DNA of 64,000 nt from UBA3951 sp050952125 (GCA_050952125.1 JBMNKK010000003.1:186001-250000), one strand, 5' to 3'; positions 35,296 to 44,857 are shown, counted from the stretch's first letter. Notes: generated by a model not told the origin, from the letters alone. Numbers and translations are program-made.

Positions 35296-37380
35296 AAGCC
35301 TCCACCTACCTCGAATGGATCGGGATTTCGACCAATACCTTTCGCCTTCACCTCAAAGCTTGCATGTCGCGTGAGAAGTGTTCCGTTTGCGACGACTTCA
35401 AGATCATATGACCCCAGACCAATATTCGGAAAGAACACTGTCCACTGGTCATCCGTAACCATGGAGCAGGTTCCTTTCCCAACTTGGCAGGACACCTCGA
35501 GGCTCTTGATTGGCCTTGTGAACTGCAGTGAGAGCCTTGCCTGCCCCTTATCACGAAACTGAATCGCGATCCTCGATTCTATAGTCTAGAGGAGTCAGAG
35601 GGACGGATCTTCTCAACACCACTACTGGTACAAGATACTCCTCCGGAGTCATGCCTCCATGGATCTCGCCTGATCGGGCTTGGTCTTCAGAGTTGACTCC
35701 TGCGGCATTTCCCGATTGAGAATAGTGATCGTGGGTTGTCATTACCAGATACTCTGTATTATCGCTTCTGACGTGTCGAACACAAGGCATCCGATCTGTT
35801 TCTGACAGAGGGCCTGAAAGCTCACAGTAGCGACCATAGCTGCGCACGCGCGAACCAACTGGTGCGGACAAGCTTTCAGAAATGTGAAAAGACAGCGCTG
35901 CCATCCTACTGCTTCCATGGTCGGACGTGATGACAACGCAGTCAGATTCCTTGAGCAATAAAACTGCCCGCTCTGCTGCGGCCTCAATGACTTCGAATTG
36001 ATAAGCAATGCAAGAATAATAGTCCTGGTCGTCGGGCATTCCTTTGTGTGCAAGGCTGTCTAGTCGGTTCCACTTCTCATATGGACATGCCAACTCCTCC
36101 CATTGGGCATTATCCTGAGTTTCGGTTGGTACGAGTGAAGTTGTTACGTGCCATTCCACTGTCGAATCAGGCTGCGCTCGTCTGATGCACCATAGCAGCA
36201 GCGGCATCCATTCAACACCCATTCCATCTATCCAAAGCATATAGCAGTCCTGGTGCGAATATTGGCTCAGCTTGCTGTATCGACTGTCATAGTTTTCCAA
36301 GTTCACCTTTGGTATCGGAGTCGTTCCAGGATACTCATTCCTTAGCTTTTGTTCTCTGTACCACCGAAAATAATCTGTGAGTTCAGTGGATTGGTATGAG
36401 TCGGTAGGCTCCAAGTACGCAGCCAACAGCGGGAACCTGTCTCGTATCGACTCCAGCACTGCAGGCAGAGAAGCTCCTTTTCTTAGCCAATATCCTACCG
36501 TCCTGATCGCAAAGGCTCGTTCTTCGTGCGTTCTTCCTGTCAGGAGTGCAAGCCTAGTTTCCGGTAGAGGTAGTGCATCTAGGTGATCAAAATACTCTCT
36601 ATCAAAGCTTTGCACGCCAAGGGATTCAAGAGCTTCTAGGTATTGGGGTATCCACTCCGGTCGAGTTGATACCACCCTGAAGATCGCGTGACACATTTCC
36701 TTTTCAAGTGAGGAAAGCGACGTCAAATTACCGAACACGTACCCATAGTAGTCGCTAACTTCGTTCACTCGATACCACAACCAAGTGAGCCACCTCTTAT
36801 TGGCGTCTGTGGAACGCCACTGTGCAAGCATAGCTCTTATATCGAAATGGAGTAAGTTCATGGCACTCAGGATGGTCCTGTTGAAGGGGGCGTTATTGAC
36901 GACTTGACTCACAAGGCTTGCCCACTGTTGCTCAGTTCCCCATTCTCTCTTCAGCTTATGGCCATCGCTAACCATCCCAGATACGTAATCGAACGGGCTC
37001 TCGATGACCCGGACGCTGACGATTCCCGAAGTGTTCTGAGCATTGCCCCATAGCCCAGTCACGATCGAAAAGTTCTCGGTGTCTGCTTCGTCCCTCTCAC
37101 AGTAAGTCAGCCATTTCTTCATCCCCACTATGGGCTTGAGCTCTTTGAGGGCATGTCTGAATATCGGAGCAAACACCGAAACTGTAAACCGCCGGTTTCC
37201 CGGCTCATCGCATTCCAATTCCCACAGATAATCCGCTTGCCTCTCATCGATACTAGGGATAAGTCCGTGGAAGATATCTTTGCAGGCGAACAGGGGAACA
37301 ATGATGCGCCTCCTAGACTCTGCAGGTTGCTGAGATTCCCAGAGGGGACGCAGTTGACAGTGTTCCGGCGTATGCATCAT
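35292..37380 (-). pseudogene. pglZ: pglZ of BREX type 4, 5'-deleted and frameshifted near 3' end
   Basis: PglZ proteins have an alkaline-phosphatase-like fold and are the hallmark of BREX. The 609-residue frame (35551-37380) runs from RRRIIVPLFACKDIF through MLWIDGMGVEWMPLLLW (metal-binding Asp region) and CVVITSDHGSSRMAALSFH to the GGMTPEEYLVPVVVL segment typical of BREX PglZ. Its N-terminal part is missing, because the start lies in the joint with brxC. At about 35575 one base shift separates it from a following frame, SLEVSCQVGKGTC ... LGSYDLEVVANG, which looks like a C-terminal Ig-like domain ending at 35292. Without these lesions it would be a longer type 4 PglZ. Confidence 0.75.
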
Positions 37381-37825
37381 CTCCGAACATAGCTTTTAGG
37401 CTTTGGCGAATAGTGATTTCCATCTCCATCATGAGCTGGGTCCCACTTCTCACATCCGTGCAACCGCTTCGCCATGCGACCAGATAATCGCCGCGCTTGC
37501 GGAGCGCAAGGAACCTTTCGCGATACGGGAGTAGTAGAGATCTAGAGAGAAATCCTTGAATCCTCTCTATTGGGTCCTCGAACAGGTGCTTAAGAACAAT
37601 GGCTGCGTACGTCTTGCCTGTTCCATAGGCCCCATGGATCCAGAAGGAACGTCGAGAGTCTTTCTTCTCATTCTTGAGAGATTCGCAGATCTTTTCTATA
37701 GCTATCCTCATGTCTTGATGGACGATGTACTCCTGCCACAGATTTGGATTTCGCTCTTCTGAGTTGATGTCGACAACGGACTCATAATGAGGACTCAGTT
37801 CTATGTAAGCGCTATACTTAGCCAT
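37313..37825 (-). pseudogene. brxC: brxC, only the N-terminal ATPase part left
   Basis: BrxC is a large ATPase (over 1000 residues) of BREX. Here 170 residues remain: MAKYSAYIELSPHYESVVDIN, a helical part, and the Walker A loop HGAYGTGKTYAAIVL at about residues 66-80, followed by LKHLFEDP and ITIRQSLKAMFGDDAYAG. The frame then crosses into the 5' part of the pglZ region and stops, so a deletion of several kilobases has joined the start of brxC to the inside of pglZ near 37340-37385. The ATG has GGGAGG ten bases upstream. It is 15 bases after brxP. Confidence 0.75.
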
Positions 37826-37839
37826 CGTGTCCGTCCTCC

Positions 37840-40173
37840 CTATGTAAGGGCTATATCTAGGATATCGAGCGAGCTAAACTCCGGGAACAATCTAACGTTA
37901 TCGAGATCCGCTACGAAGGTGACACGTATGTATTGCCCAAGGTGGAGAGCGATTTCCTGAAGAATGCTCTTCAAAGCAGCTGGAGAGATGCCGAATATGG
38001 CTACCGGATCCATCGCGATTATCGATGAATCATTGCGAGCATTCTCAAGTTGTGAGAGGGTGAACGCATAGCGGTTAGTTTTCTCCGCCCACACGTAAAG
38101 CGCGTATAGTATTGCTACGGCTTCGGGAGTCTCCCAGCCCTGTTTTGCGTATTTATAGCTATTACCGATGGGTATGGGTATGCCTTGCCGCAGTGCGGCT
38201 CCAATAGGGCTATGTCGAAGGGTCTCGAACAGGGCTGTCACGGCGTTCTCTCGAGAAGAACGTGAATAACTGTCACCGAGCATAAGAACCAAATCACTCT
38301 TTTCGTAGACTTCGCCGGCACTCGCGTGGAGCATGAACCACCTTACGATCGTGGAACGGTAAGCGAGGTTTGTCCAAATAACGGCCCAGGTGATTGGGTT
38401 ATGTGGACCCAGTGATCTGATCTTCTCAAAAAGGGGCGTAGGGGTTCCACTCTTATTCCCTTTATTACCCGGATGTAGTAGCCCTGCTTCTCTTAGCCAG
38501 ACTCGAAGCGAGTCATATTGACGATTGCCGAGATGTCCCTTTGAGAAGCACTCGCTGCCGTACTCAAAGAAGTGCTCGAGCCATGAACTCCGTAGCCCGA
38601 AGTGCTGGTACCGATTCATGCCTTTCAGATCCATCCCATATCCCCCCGATGTCATCAATGACTTCGCTACGAGGCAGCCCTTGCCGCCAACGAAGCTTAT
38701 GCATATACCACAATGAGTGCACTTGTCTTCCCTTACACGGATCTTGCCTTCTTCGATCACGAAGGCCCCGTTCGGACATTGGGCGACACATGTCTTGCAC
38801 CCGACGCAGTAGGCAACCTTGCCTGCCACGCCCCGAAGCCGACTGACGAGAAAGCGATCCATGGCTGAGTATGGTGAATAGGACACTGTCAAGGTCTCAT
38901 CGTCCGTGAATGTGAATCGGAACTGACGTCCATTGATGAGCTGTGTCCCTCCGTTCTCATCTACTCCAACGATCGGGCCTAACAGAGGTGCAACCGCCAT
39001 CCAGGTCTGGGTCTTGGACAGGAAGGTTAACCTGATTGAGTTGTCTTCGATTGTCTCGGAGACCCTGTTCCCTCCGTTGCGTAAACCTCTGCCACCAATG
39101 CGACCCTTCCATCCTCCTTTGTCCACAAATCGACGAACTTCCTTAGGAGGGACTGTAGCAATGGCATACTCTTCAACCCTTCGCAGCAAAGGGGCCATCT
39201 CTTGCTTGTATCGGTGATTAGCTATGCCGTCCCACCAGGATGACGACAGAGGACATACCTTGCAGCCAACTCGAAATAAGCCAGACTTGTATGCGCTGTT
39301 AAAGAGAAGGTTGTTAGCTAGGAGGTACAGATACACCTCTGCGGTGTTCCATCTAAATATGGGACTGCAGTTAGTCTGACTTGCGCTCTTTTTGCCAATA
39401 CTTATCTCATCGTACCCCGATCGCTGAACGCTTTCTTCTGCACGAATCCCATCAAAAACCACTGTTCGGAGGCAATCGTTGCCCGTGATCTCACGGAGCT
39501 GTAGTACTGCTGGAACGGACTTGTGGACATGGCAGCACCATCGTAGTCGTCTTCCTGGAGGGCCGAATGCTTCCCAGGTCGTGGCAGGAGGCAGGTGGCT
39601 CTCTACTTCAACAAATGCCACATTGTGCCAATGCTCCTTGGCTAGTCTAACTGAGTTCAGCGTGCATTCCAGCTCCATCCCGGTGTTGCTGAACACAACA
39701 AAAAACTCACCCGGTGGGAGAGCCTTGCTCACTAAGTCCATCAAAACCAGGGAGTCTTTACCTCCGCTGAAAGCCACAACAAAGGCGTACCCGAGCTCTC
39801 TGAACCTCTGGTAAGTCTCACGAATAAATCCTATCGCAGTCTGCTCTAAACCTTTCATGATCCCCTCGTTTTCCGACCAAAGCCTCGCTGTATCCACCGT
39901 CTTCAACTCAAGACCTGACTCCTGTGCCTCGAGTTGTGGACGGGTGTACATACCTCCGCCTTTCGCCTGCCCGATGCACCGGCCATTTAGGATGTAGCGA
40001 CGGATTCCTTCGGCCCACAGGACTGGCTTGTCCGATTGCGGGTAGTGCCAGTACTTTGATGCTCCGAGGAAATCTAGTTCTTCGGGAAATACGGGTCGAA
40101 TCTCTTTCTCGACCTTTGAAGTTATGCTTAGGCGGTAGATCCCATATTCTTCTGTCCATTCGTACCCGTACAT
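37840..40173 (-). CDS. brxP: BrxP: PAPS-reductase-like / ferredoxin / DUF4007 protein of type 4 BREX
   Basis: The marker gene of type 4 BREX, intact at 777 residues. Residues about 130-340 are a phosphoadenosine-phosphosulfate-reductase-like ATP-pyrophosphatase domain with the PP-loop FSGGKDSLVLMDL (about 151-163), then CKVCPLSSSWWDG with a Cys pair. A two-cluster ferredoxin segment follows: C-V-G-C-K-T-C-V-A-Q-C-P and C-T-H-C-G-I-C. The last 250 residues resemble DUF4007 (SKGHLGNRQYDSLRVWLREAGLL ...). AGGTGG lies six bases before the ATG. Similarity to sulfurtransfer enzymes of DNA phosphorothioation suggests sulfur or nucleotide chemistry on DNA, but its role in BREX is not established. Confidence 0.88.
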   Translation of the reverse strand: MYGYEWTEEYGIYRLSITSKVEKEIRPVFPEELDFLGASKYWHYPQSDKPVLWAEGIRRYILNGRCIGQAKGGGMYTRPQLEAQESGLELKTVDTARLWSENEGIMKGLEQTAIGFIRETYQRFRELGYAFVVAFSGGKDSLVLMDLVSKALPPGEFFVVFSNTGMELECTLNSVRLAKEHWHNVAFVEVESHLPPATTWEAFGPPGRRLRWCCHVHKSVPAVLQLREITGNDCLRTVVFDGIRAEESVQRSGYDEISIGKKSASQTNCSPIFRWNTAEVYLYLLANNLLFNSAYKSGLFRVGCKVCPLSSSWWDGIANHRYKQEMAPLLRRVEEYAIATVPPKEVRRFVDKGGWKGRIGGRGLRNGGNRVSETIEDNSIRLTFLSKTQTWMAVAPLLGPIVGVDENGGTQLINGRQFRFTFTDDETLTVSYSPYSAMDRFLVSRLRGVAGKVAYCVGCKTCVAQCPNGAFVIEEGKIRVREDKCTHCGICISFVGGKGCLVAKSLMTSGGYGMDLKGMNRYQHFGLRSSWLEHFFEYGSECFSKGHLGNRQYDSLRVWLREAGLLHPGNKGNKSGTPTPLFEKIRSLGPHNPITWAVIWTNLAYRSTIVRWFMLHASAGEVYEKSDLVLMLGDSYSRSSRENAVTALFETLRHSPIGAALRQGIPIPIGNSYKYAKQGWETPEAVAILYALYVWAEKTNRYAFTLSQLENARNDSSIIAMDPVAIFGISPAALKSILQEIALHLGQYIRVTFVADLDNVRLFPEFSSLDILDIALT

Positions 40174-40279
40174 TGATATCCACCTTTTCTTACGTAACGA
40201 AGTCTGTGAGTTGCCATAGTACTTGGTGGTAGAGCATGAGCAAGAGCAGCATGACTCCGCTCACTTCGAACGCCTCGGA

Positions 40280-42109
40280 TCAGCCCGGGCTTATTGAGAC
40301 GGCTCGCTTGTCATGACTCCAAACAAAACGGTGGTCATCTAAAGCACGGCTCGTGCTTGTCAAGAGCTTATTTGGCTCAATGATGCCTTCATCAACAAGA
40401 AGCCGGCGCAGTTCTTCATTCCCCATCCGACATGGAAGGGTCCTCCTCTTCGATAGAATGTCGTGCACGATGTCAGCAAAAGAACGATAGATTGAGTCAC
40501 TTGGCACGAGAGCTGCATGGATTGTATCAAGTGATTGACCCCCTATGGCCGGAATAGTCCGATATCCGATATCGGGGAAGCACCGAAGTACCTCCTGGAG
40601 CAGGAGACGAGTCCAGGGCAGGCCCGTTGGCAAAGCCGGGAGTCTTTTGAACCAATGATCTTCTATGTCACTTGGGATGACATATTCGACTCCTCGAAAA
40701 AGGTCTCTCAGTGCGCCAGATATGCTCTCCTTCCATGCGGTGTCTACGCCAAGAGACTCTGCGAGGATGAAGCGATCCCCAGAGTGCTGCAGAAATGTTG
40801 AGTCTATGACAAGCTGCAGAGCCTGTTTGATGCTCGCCACTCGAAGTCTGATGCTATCAAGGAAGAACCTACATCCGCCTTCTGTGATCACCCCGCCGAA
40901 TCGCTGAGCCTGATGTAGCAGAAGCCCTTTTACGTTCTTAGGGTAATCTGGCTCCTCCCTCCAGATGTGTAAATTCCCATAGAAAACAAAGTGATTGCCT
41001 CCATGGCACTCTTTTGCAAACAGGTGCTTTGCGAGATTATAGACAGTGTCACAGTCGCAGAAGCCATTATCGTTCAAGAACATGAACAGGTTATTCCTTG
41101 TTCCTTCGTACAGCAGCTGCTTGTTGCTGTATCCATTAAAGCGTCTAAAGTGTGCCCAAAGAATTCGCACAATCTCATCAGCTGCTCTATCGAGGTCGAT
41201 GATGCATGCCCGGTGTATATAAGAATCCTCGGATATCTGCACTACCTCGTTTAGTTGCCCAATCAGCCTGGCAATTCTGCTGCGCATGTTCGGGCGTTGC
41301 CTAATGTCAGTCAGAATCTGGCTTAGGGAGGAGGCTTGCCTTCGATCTCTCAGTGCGCGCACAATCTGTTCCGCGATAATCTGTTCTCCAGAGTGCCCTG
41401 TGTTCCTATCTGGTACTGGATGTGTGGGTCTTGGGCGACGGGCTGAGGAGCTGCCATCTCTGAGCGATTGTGAGATCTCCTCAGCGATCTGTACGCCTGC
41501 TGTCGATGAATAGAGGCCCCGCAGATCCATGTACCGTACCAGATGAATGCGCTTTAGCTGCTCTATTGAGCTTATGCCATCCTTGCTCAATGCGTCGTAG
41601 AGGGACCCGTATTTGCCCAAGAGTCTCTTGAGCTCCGAGGAATTCTCCTTGGCGTGTCGCTTAAGCTGCCTGCCACGGCGTAGTTTGGAATTACGCCGCA
41701 CGTATGCGCCAAATAAGTCAATGACCCAGAAGTAGACGTTGTTCTTGGCTTCGACGTTGAGTCTCATGAACTCGGGGTCTTGCCCCAGTACCTTCCTTAC
41801 GCTACGGATTTCTTCCCACGTTGTTATCGAGGAGACGAGTTCTGACTGTCCGACCTTCTTGGCCGTAAAGGCGTCAATATCTCGAAGATACGCAAGAATC
41901 CTCCCGATCACCGAGTCTGAGTATCCTCTCTCCTCACGTAGCCACTGTGCAAAACCTGTCAAATTACGGTATGACGGCGCGACTGACAAGCCTTTAGCCT
42001 CCTCCTCGAAAAATCGACACGCCAGGTCGATGCTTCTCGCCCTACGGTCGCGATTCCTGCGCACGAGACGCCGGAGGGTACTGGGGTTCAGGCTCAGTGC
42101 CTTTAGCAT
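40280..42109 (-). CDS. Large uncharacterised protein upstream of brxP
   Basis: An intact 609-residue protein that I do not recognise. The first 200 residues are basic and helical (LRRLVRRNRDRRARSIDLACRFF ...), suggesting nucleic-acid binding. A serine/proline/arginine-rich linker lies at about 215-240. The middle (about 290-470) has a strongly patterned domain: HFRRFNGYSNKQLL, CDCDTVYNLAKHLF, HQAQRFGGVITEGG and DSTFLQHSGDRFILAESLG. The C-terminus has an arginine/leucine-rich winged-helix-like end. The ATG at 42109 has AGGAT nearby. It is oriented with brxP, 106 bases upstream. Being undamaged while distal genes are broken, it could be a regulator or a separate defence factor. Confidence 0.65.
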   Translation of the reverse strand: MLKALSLNPSTLRRLVRRNRDRRARSIDLACRFFEEEAKGLSVAPSYRNLTGFAQWLREERGYSDSVIGRILAYLRDIDAFTAKKVGQSELVSSITTWEEIRSVRKVLGQDPEFMRLNVEAKNNVYFWVIDLFGAYVRRNSKLRRGRQLKRHAKENSSELKRLLGKYGSLYDALSKDGISSIEQLKRIHLVRYMDLRGLYSSTAGVQIAEEISQSLRDGSSSARRPRPTHPVPDRNTGHSGEQIIAEQIVRALRDRRQASSLSQILTDIRQRPNMRSRIARLIGQLNEVVQISEDSYIHRACIIDLDRAADEIVRILWAHFRRFNGYSNKQLLYEGTRNNLFMFLNDNGFCDCDTVYNLAKHLFAKECHGGNHFVFYGNLHIWREEPDYPKNVKGLLLHQAQRFGGVITEGGCRFFLDSIRLRVASIKQALQLVIDSTFLQHSGDRFILAESLGVDTAWKESISGALRDLFRGVEYVIPSDIEDHWFKRLPALPTGLPWTRLLLQEVLRCFPDIGYRTIPAIGGQSLDTIHAALVPSDSIYRSFADIVHDILSKRRTLPCRMGNEELRRLLVDEGIIEPNKLLTSTSRALDDHRFVWSHDKRAVSISPG

Positions 42110-42268
42110 TGCATCCTGGTTAAGTCTCGAAGTAGAATCGCGTTACATCGGGATATCGCTACGCACGACACCGCCCGATCTATGCTGTCAAACGACGTAC
42201 TGAATTGCCTGACACAAGATTCACTTCCCAGTGCCGTTTCCGGAGAAATAACCTTCTCACCACCACTC

Positions 42269-43324
42269 TCAGTCCGAGGCATCATCCCTGTGCTCTTCAC
42301 TCAAAAACCCTAACTGCGCTGGCCTCCTTACTCCTTCGACCGAAGTGTACCTCTCCAGGGAGGCCTCCAACTCCAACTCAATCCTCGCCCGCAAGTCCTC
42401 CGGCTCCACCACCCACGCGTGGCTCCCGAGGCTCATCACCCACCTCATGACCTCGCCCAGGCCTCCCACTGTGAGCGTCATCCGCAGTTGCCCATCCGGG
42501 AGTTCCTCAAGCACCTGGCTCTTGTGCCACCTCTTCCCCCTTATGTACGGCGCCTGTCCCTTGTCGAACTCGATGACGACCTTCCTCGGCTCGCCTCTCT
42601 CAATTGACCAGGATGCCTCCAGGTAGTCATCAATGGAGAAGTCTGCCGGAGTCTCAAAAGAATCCTCGGACAGATCAAGGTTCAGCATCCTATCCAGAGC
42701 GAACGTTCGGACTTGCCGGCGCTCGTGACAGTACCCGATGCAATACCACGCGCCGTCCGCGAGCCGCAGGTGGTAGGGGTCTATCTTCCTGTTCGAAACC
42801 GTTTGCCTGCTCGCGGTGAAGTAGTCGGTGGTGACGCTCTTCTGCTGTTCGATGGCGCGGGCAAGCGTGCCGTACCGCTCCGCGACCTCCATTTCCTCGC
42901 CGCGCAGAGGGTCCGTGTGGAACGAGACGGATCCAAGGACCTTCTCCAAGTTCACCTCAACACTCTGCGGGAGGAACATGCGGATCTTCGCCATCGCCTG
43001 TCTCACGAACTCCTCGAATGGAGTCCCTTTGCACTGCATGAGGAGTTTCTGCCCGAGAAACATGGCTATGGCTTCGCCTTCCCGGAGTTTCATCGGCGGG
43101 AGGTCAAAGGGTCCGGTGTAGTGATAGCCCTTGCGAGCCCTATCGTACTCGAGGGGCGCGCGGAACAGGTCGCGAAGGCGTTCGATATCCCGCTCGACCG
43201 TCCTTACCGTAGTCTCAAGGTGTTCGGCCAATCGCGGGCAGTTGGGATACGTACCTTGCGACACCAACCGGTGGATTTCATATAGTCGCCAGAAACCTGT
43301 CAGGTTAGGGGAAACCGCGTCCAT
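42269..43324 (-). CDS. WYL-domain transcriptional regulator (BrxR-like)
   Basis: A 351-residue regulator with an N-terminal winged helix (LAEHLETTVRTVERDIERLRDLF, about 30-52) and a WYL domain, including RKIDPYHLRLADGAWYCIGYC and VRTFALDRMLNL, then a C-terminal WCX extension (VVIEFDKGQAPYIRGKRWH ... VMSLGSHAWVVEP). The ATG at 43324 follows GGGGAGG by eight bases. WYL proteins sense ligands such as nucleic acids and often repress defence loci; BrxR, which controls BREX, is of this type. Its position upstream of the BREX genes on the same strand, with a gap of 159 bases, supports that role. Confidence 0.85.
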   Translation of the reverse strand: MDAVSPNLTGFWRLYEIHRLVSQGTYPNCPRLAEHLETTVRTVERDIERLRDLFRAPLEYDRARKGYHYTGPFDLPPMKLREGEAIAMFLGQKLLMQCKGTPFEEFVRQAMAKIRMFLPQSVEVNLEKVLGSVSFHTDPLRGEEMEVAERYGTLARAIEQQKSVTTDYFTASRQTVSNRKIDPYHLRLADGAWYCIGYCHERRQVRTFALDRMLNLDLSEDSFETPADFSIDDYLEASWSIERGEPRKVVIEFDKGQAPYIRGKRWHKSQVLEELPDGQLRMTLTVGGLGEVMRWVMSLGSHAWVVEPEDLRARIELELEASLERYTSVEGVRRPAQLGFLSEEHRDDASD

Positions 43325-43479
43325 CGACAAACCTCCCCAGCCTTCTCGGATGCCGCAAGGAAGGGATTCTCTGGATGACATGAGAGATCCTGCTTGGCTG
43401 GGCAGGCGGTGGAGTCTGCCCAGCCTGATGCGTATTCATGTAGGCGGCCGGTTCCAGGGTGTCCGTCGCGCGTTCATGC

Positions 43480-44160
43480 TTAAGACGCCAGTACCTTTAC
43501 CCACACCCTCTCGTTGATGTCGTACTGCTCGCTCAACACCAGCTCCACTTTGGCGCGCAGCGCAGCGCCGCCTTTGATCCGGGCGACCAACTTGTGAGCG
43601 ATGGGCCTTCTGATGAAGCCCAGGTCCTGCCCCTTCTGCGTGATAACCCGCAGGGCCTTGGGATCGTACGGGTTCTCTTGTTCCCAGATGAGGAGAACTT
43701 CGTCCCCCGCCGTGAGTTCATCAACGAGTTCACTGCGTCCCCCGTAGCGGAGCCCGACCACTCTGGTCAAGAACTCGCCTGCCTCTTCGTAGAATGAGGA
43801 TATCTTGGCGGCGTTCTCTCCCAAGATCGCACCTGCGACAAACACTGGTAGGCCGTACGCGCCTTCGCCGCCGAACGCTCCGAAGTACTGCTCGGCAATA
43901 GCGTTGGTCAGCCTGTCAGGGGCAGCCAATTTCTTTGCGAGACCAATTTCGGACGCGCCCCATTTCGCGACTCTCCTCCATATCCGCAGGCCTTCAAGCA
44001 GGACACCTTGGTTTATGAGGTCAGCCCCGAAAACGAGGTTAAGAAGGCTGATCAGATCGGCGCCCCGCACGACACCTTGCCGCTTTAGGAAACCTGCGAG
44101 GAAACCGCCGACGCCCTCTTCCGGCAGGTCTGTAACCATGGTTTCCACGCTGTCTTCCAC
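43480..44160 (-). CDS. HIRAN-domain protein
   Basis: A 226-residue protein. The N-terminal 110 residues are hydrophobic and helical without a known domain. The C-terminal part (about 125-222) fits the HIRAN domain: VVGLRYGGRSELVDELTAGD, then LIWEQENPYDPKALRVITQKG and LGFIRRPIAHKLVARI. HIRAN domains bind DNA ends or damaged sites and are found fused to helicases and nucleases, but here it is alone. GTG at 44160 has a poor site; GTG at 44148 has a better one, so the start may be four codons later. It ends 155 bases before the WYL regulator starts and may be part of the island. Confidence 0.7.
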   Translation of the reverse strand: MEDSVETMVTDLPEEGVGGFLAGFLKRQGVVRGADLISLLNLVFGADLINQGVLLEGLRIWRRVAKWGASEIGLAKKLAAPDRLTNAIAEQYFGAFGGEGAYGLPVFVAGAILGENAAKISSFYEEAGEFLTRVVGLRYGGRSELVDELTAGDEVLLIWEQENPYDPKALRVITQKGQDLGFIRRPIAHKLVARIKGGAALRAKVELVLSEQYDINERVWVKVLAS

Positions 44161-44353
44161 CTTTCCATGATTCTAGGACCATGGTAAGGGATGCACCCCG
44201 TCACACACTGTGGGGAACAAAGGTTTGGGTGGTGATCCAGGGTGACGGTCATGGATATTGATGTCGCGGCACCCGCTTTCGTGCCGATGATGCCCCAGTT
44301 TCTCACGCCCTGCATATGTTATGTAAAGTACTCTATTCAGGGGTGTGGAGAAT

Positions 44354-44857
44354 ATGGCGAAAGACAGCGAGCATGCGTGCAGGGACGATGAGTGTTGCAT
44401 CGAGGTACGGCACATCAGGAATCCGTTTGGCAGGCTGGTCGATACTTGCTGCGACGGCCTCATCCACCAGCAATTCAGGCTATCAGTTAGAGCCGAAGCT
44501 TCTGATCAACCTACCGTGGTCTACGCTGCCCCACAGTTTGACATTCCGGACGCCAATGCGGCGGGAACAGTGGGAGAGGGTGCCCTTGGGAGCACGGCCA
44601 TTCAGCAGGCAGGTCCGATCTTCCCCTTCGGGACTGTGGTCGCGACGAACCTTTCGGCTGCTGCGTTTACCTTCATAGTCGAGGGCGATGCGGAGGAAGA
44701 CACACAGATAGTGGTTCCTCCCGGCTCTCAGGCAGCGATTACCGCGCCGCGAATCAGTTTGGTCCTTGTGGTGCATCCGACTGATCCCATTCGCGGAGTC
44801 TTTGACTTCGACATCTTTTATCCAACGGACCCGATTCACCCCGGAGACCCGGTGTAA
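44354..44857 (+). CDS. Cysteine-rich beta protein, possibly endospore-appendage (Ena, DUF3992) like
   Basis: A 167-residue protein with an N-terminal cluster of cysteines (HACRDDECCIE and, 20 residues on, VDTCCDGL), followed by beta-rich sequence with few charged residues: TVVATNLSAAAFTFIVEG, a VVPPGSQAAITA loop, and a final FDFDIFYPTDP. Ena fibre subunits of spores have the same scheme: N-terminal Cys connector then a jelly-roll with a PG-S turn. The likeness is by pattern only. The ATG at 44354 is chosen over a GTG three codons upstream. No signal peptide is present, as in Ena. It has its own strong terminator. Confidence 0.5.
   Translation: MAKDSEHACRDDECCIEVRHIRNPFGRLVDTCCDGLIHQQFRLSVRAEASDQPTVVYAAPQFDIPDANAAGTVGEGALGSTAIQQAGPIFPFGTVVATNLSAAAFTFIVEGDAEEDTQIVVPPGSQAAITAPRISLVLVVHPTDPIRGVFDFDIFYPTDPIHPGDPV

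Noticed and set aside
29300..43324. CRISPR-Cas or DISARM as explanation for the island
   Set aside because: No repeat-spacer array or cas gene is visible. PglZ with BrxP, BrxC and BrxL motifs fits type 4 BREX; DISARM would need drmA/drmB, which are absent.
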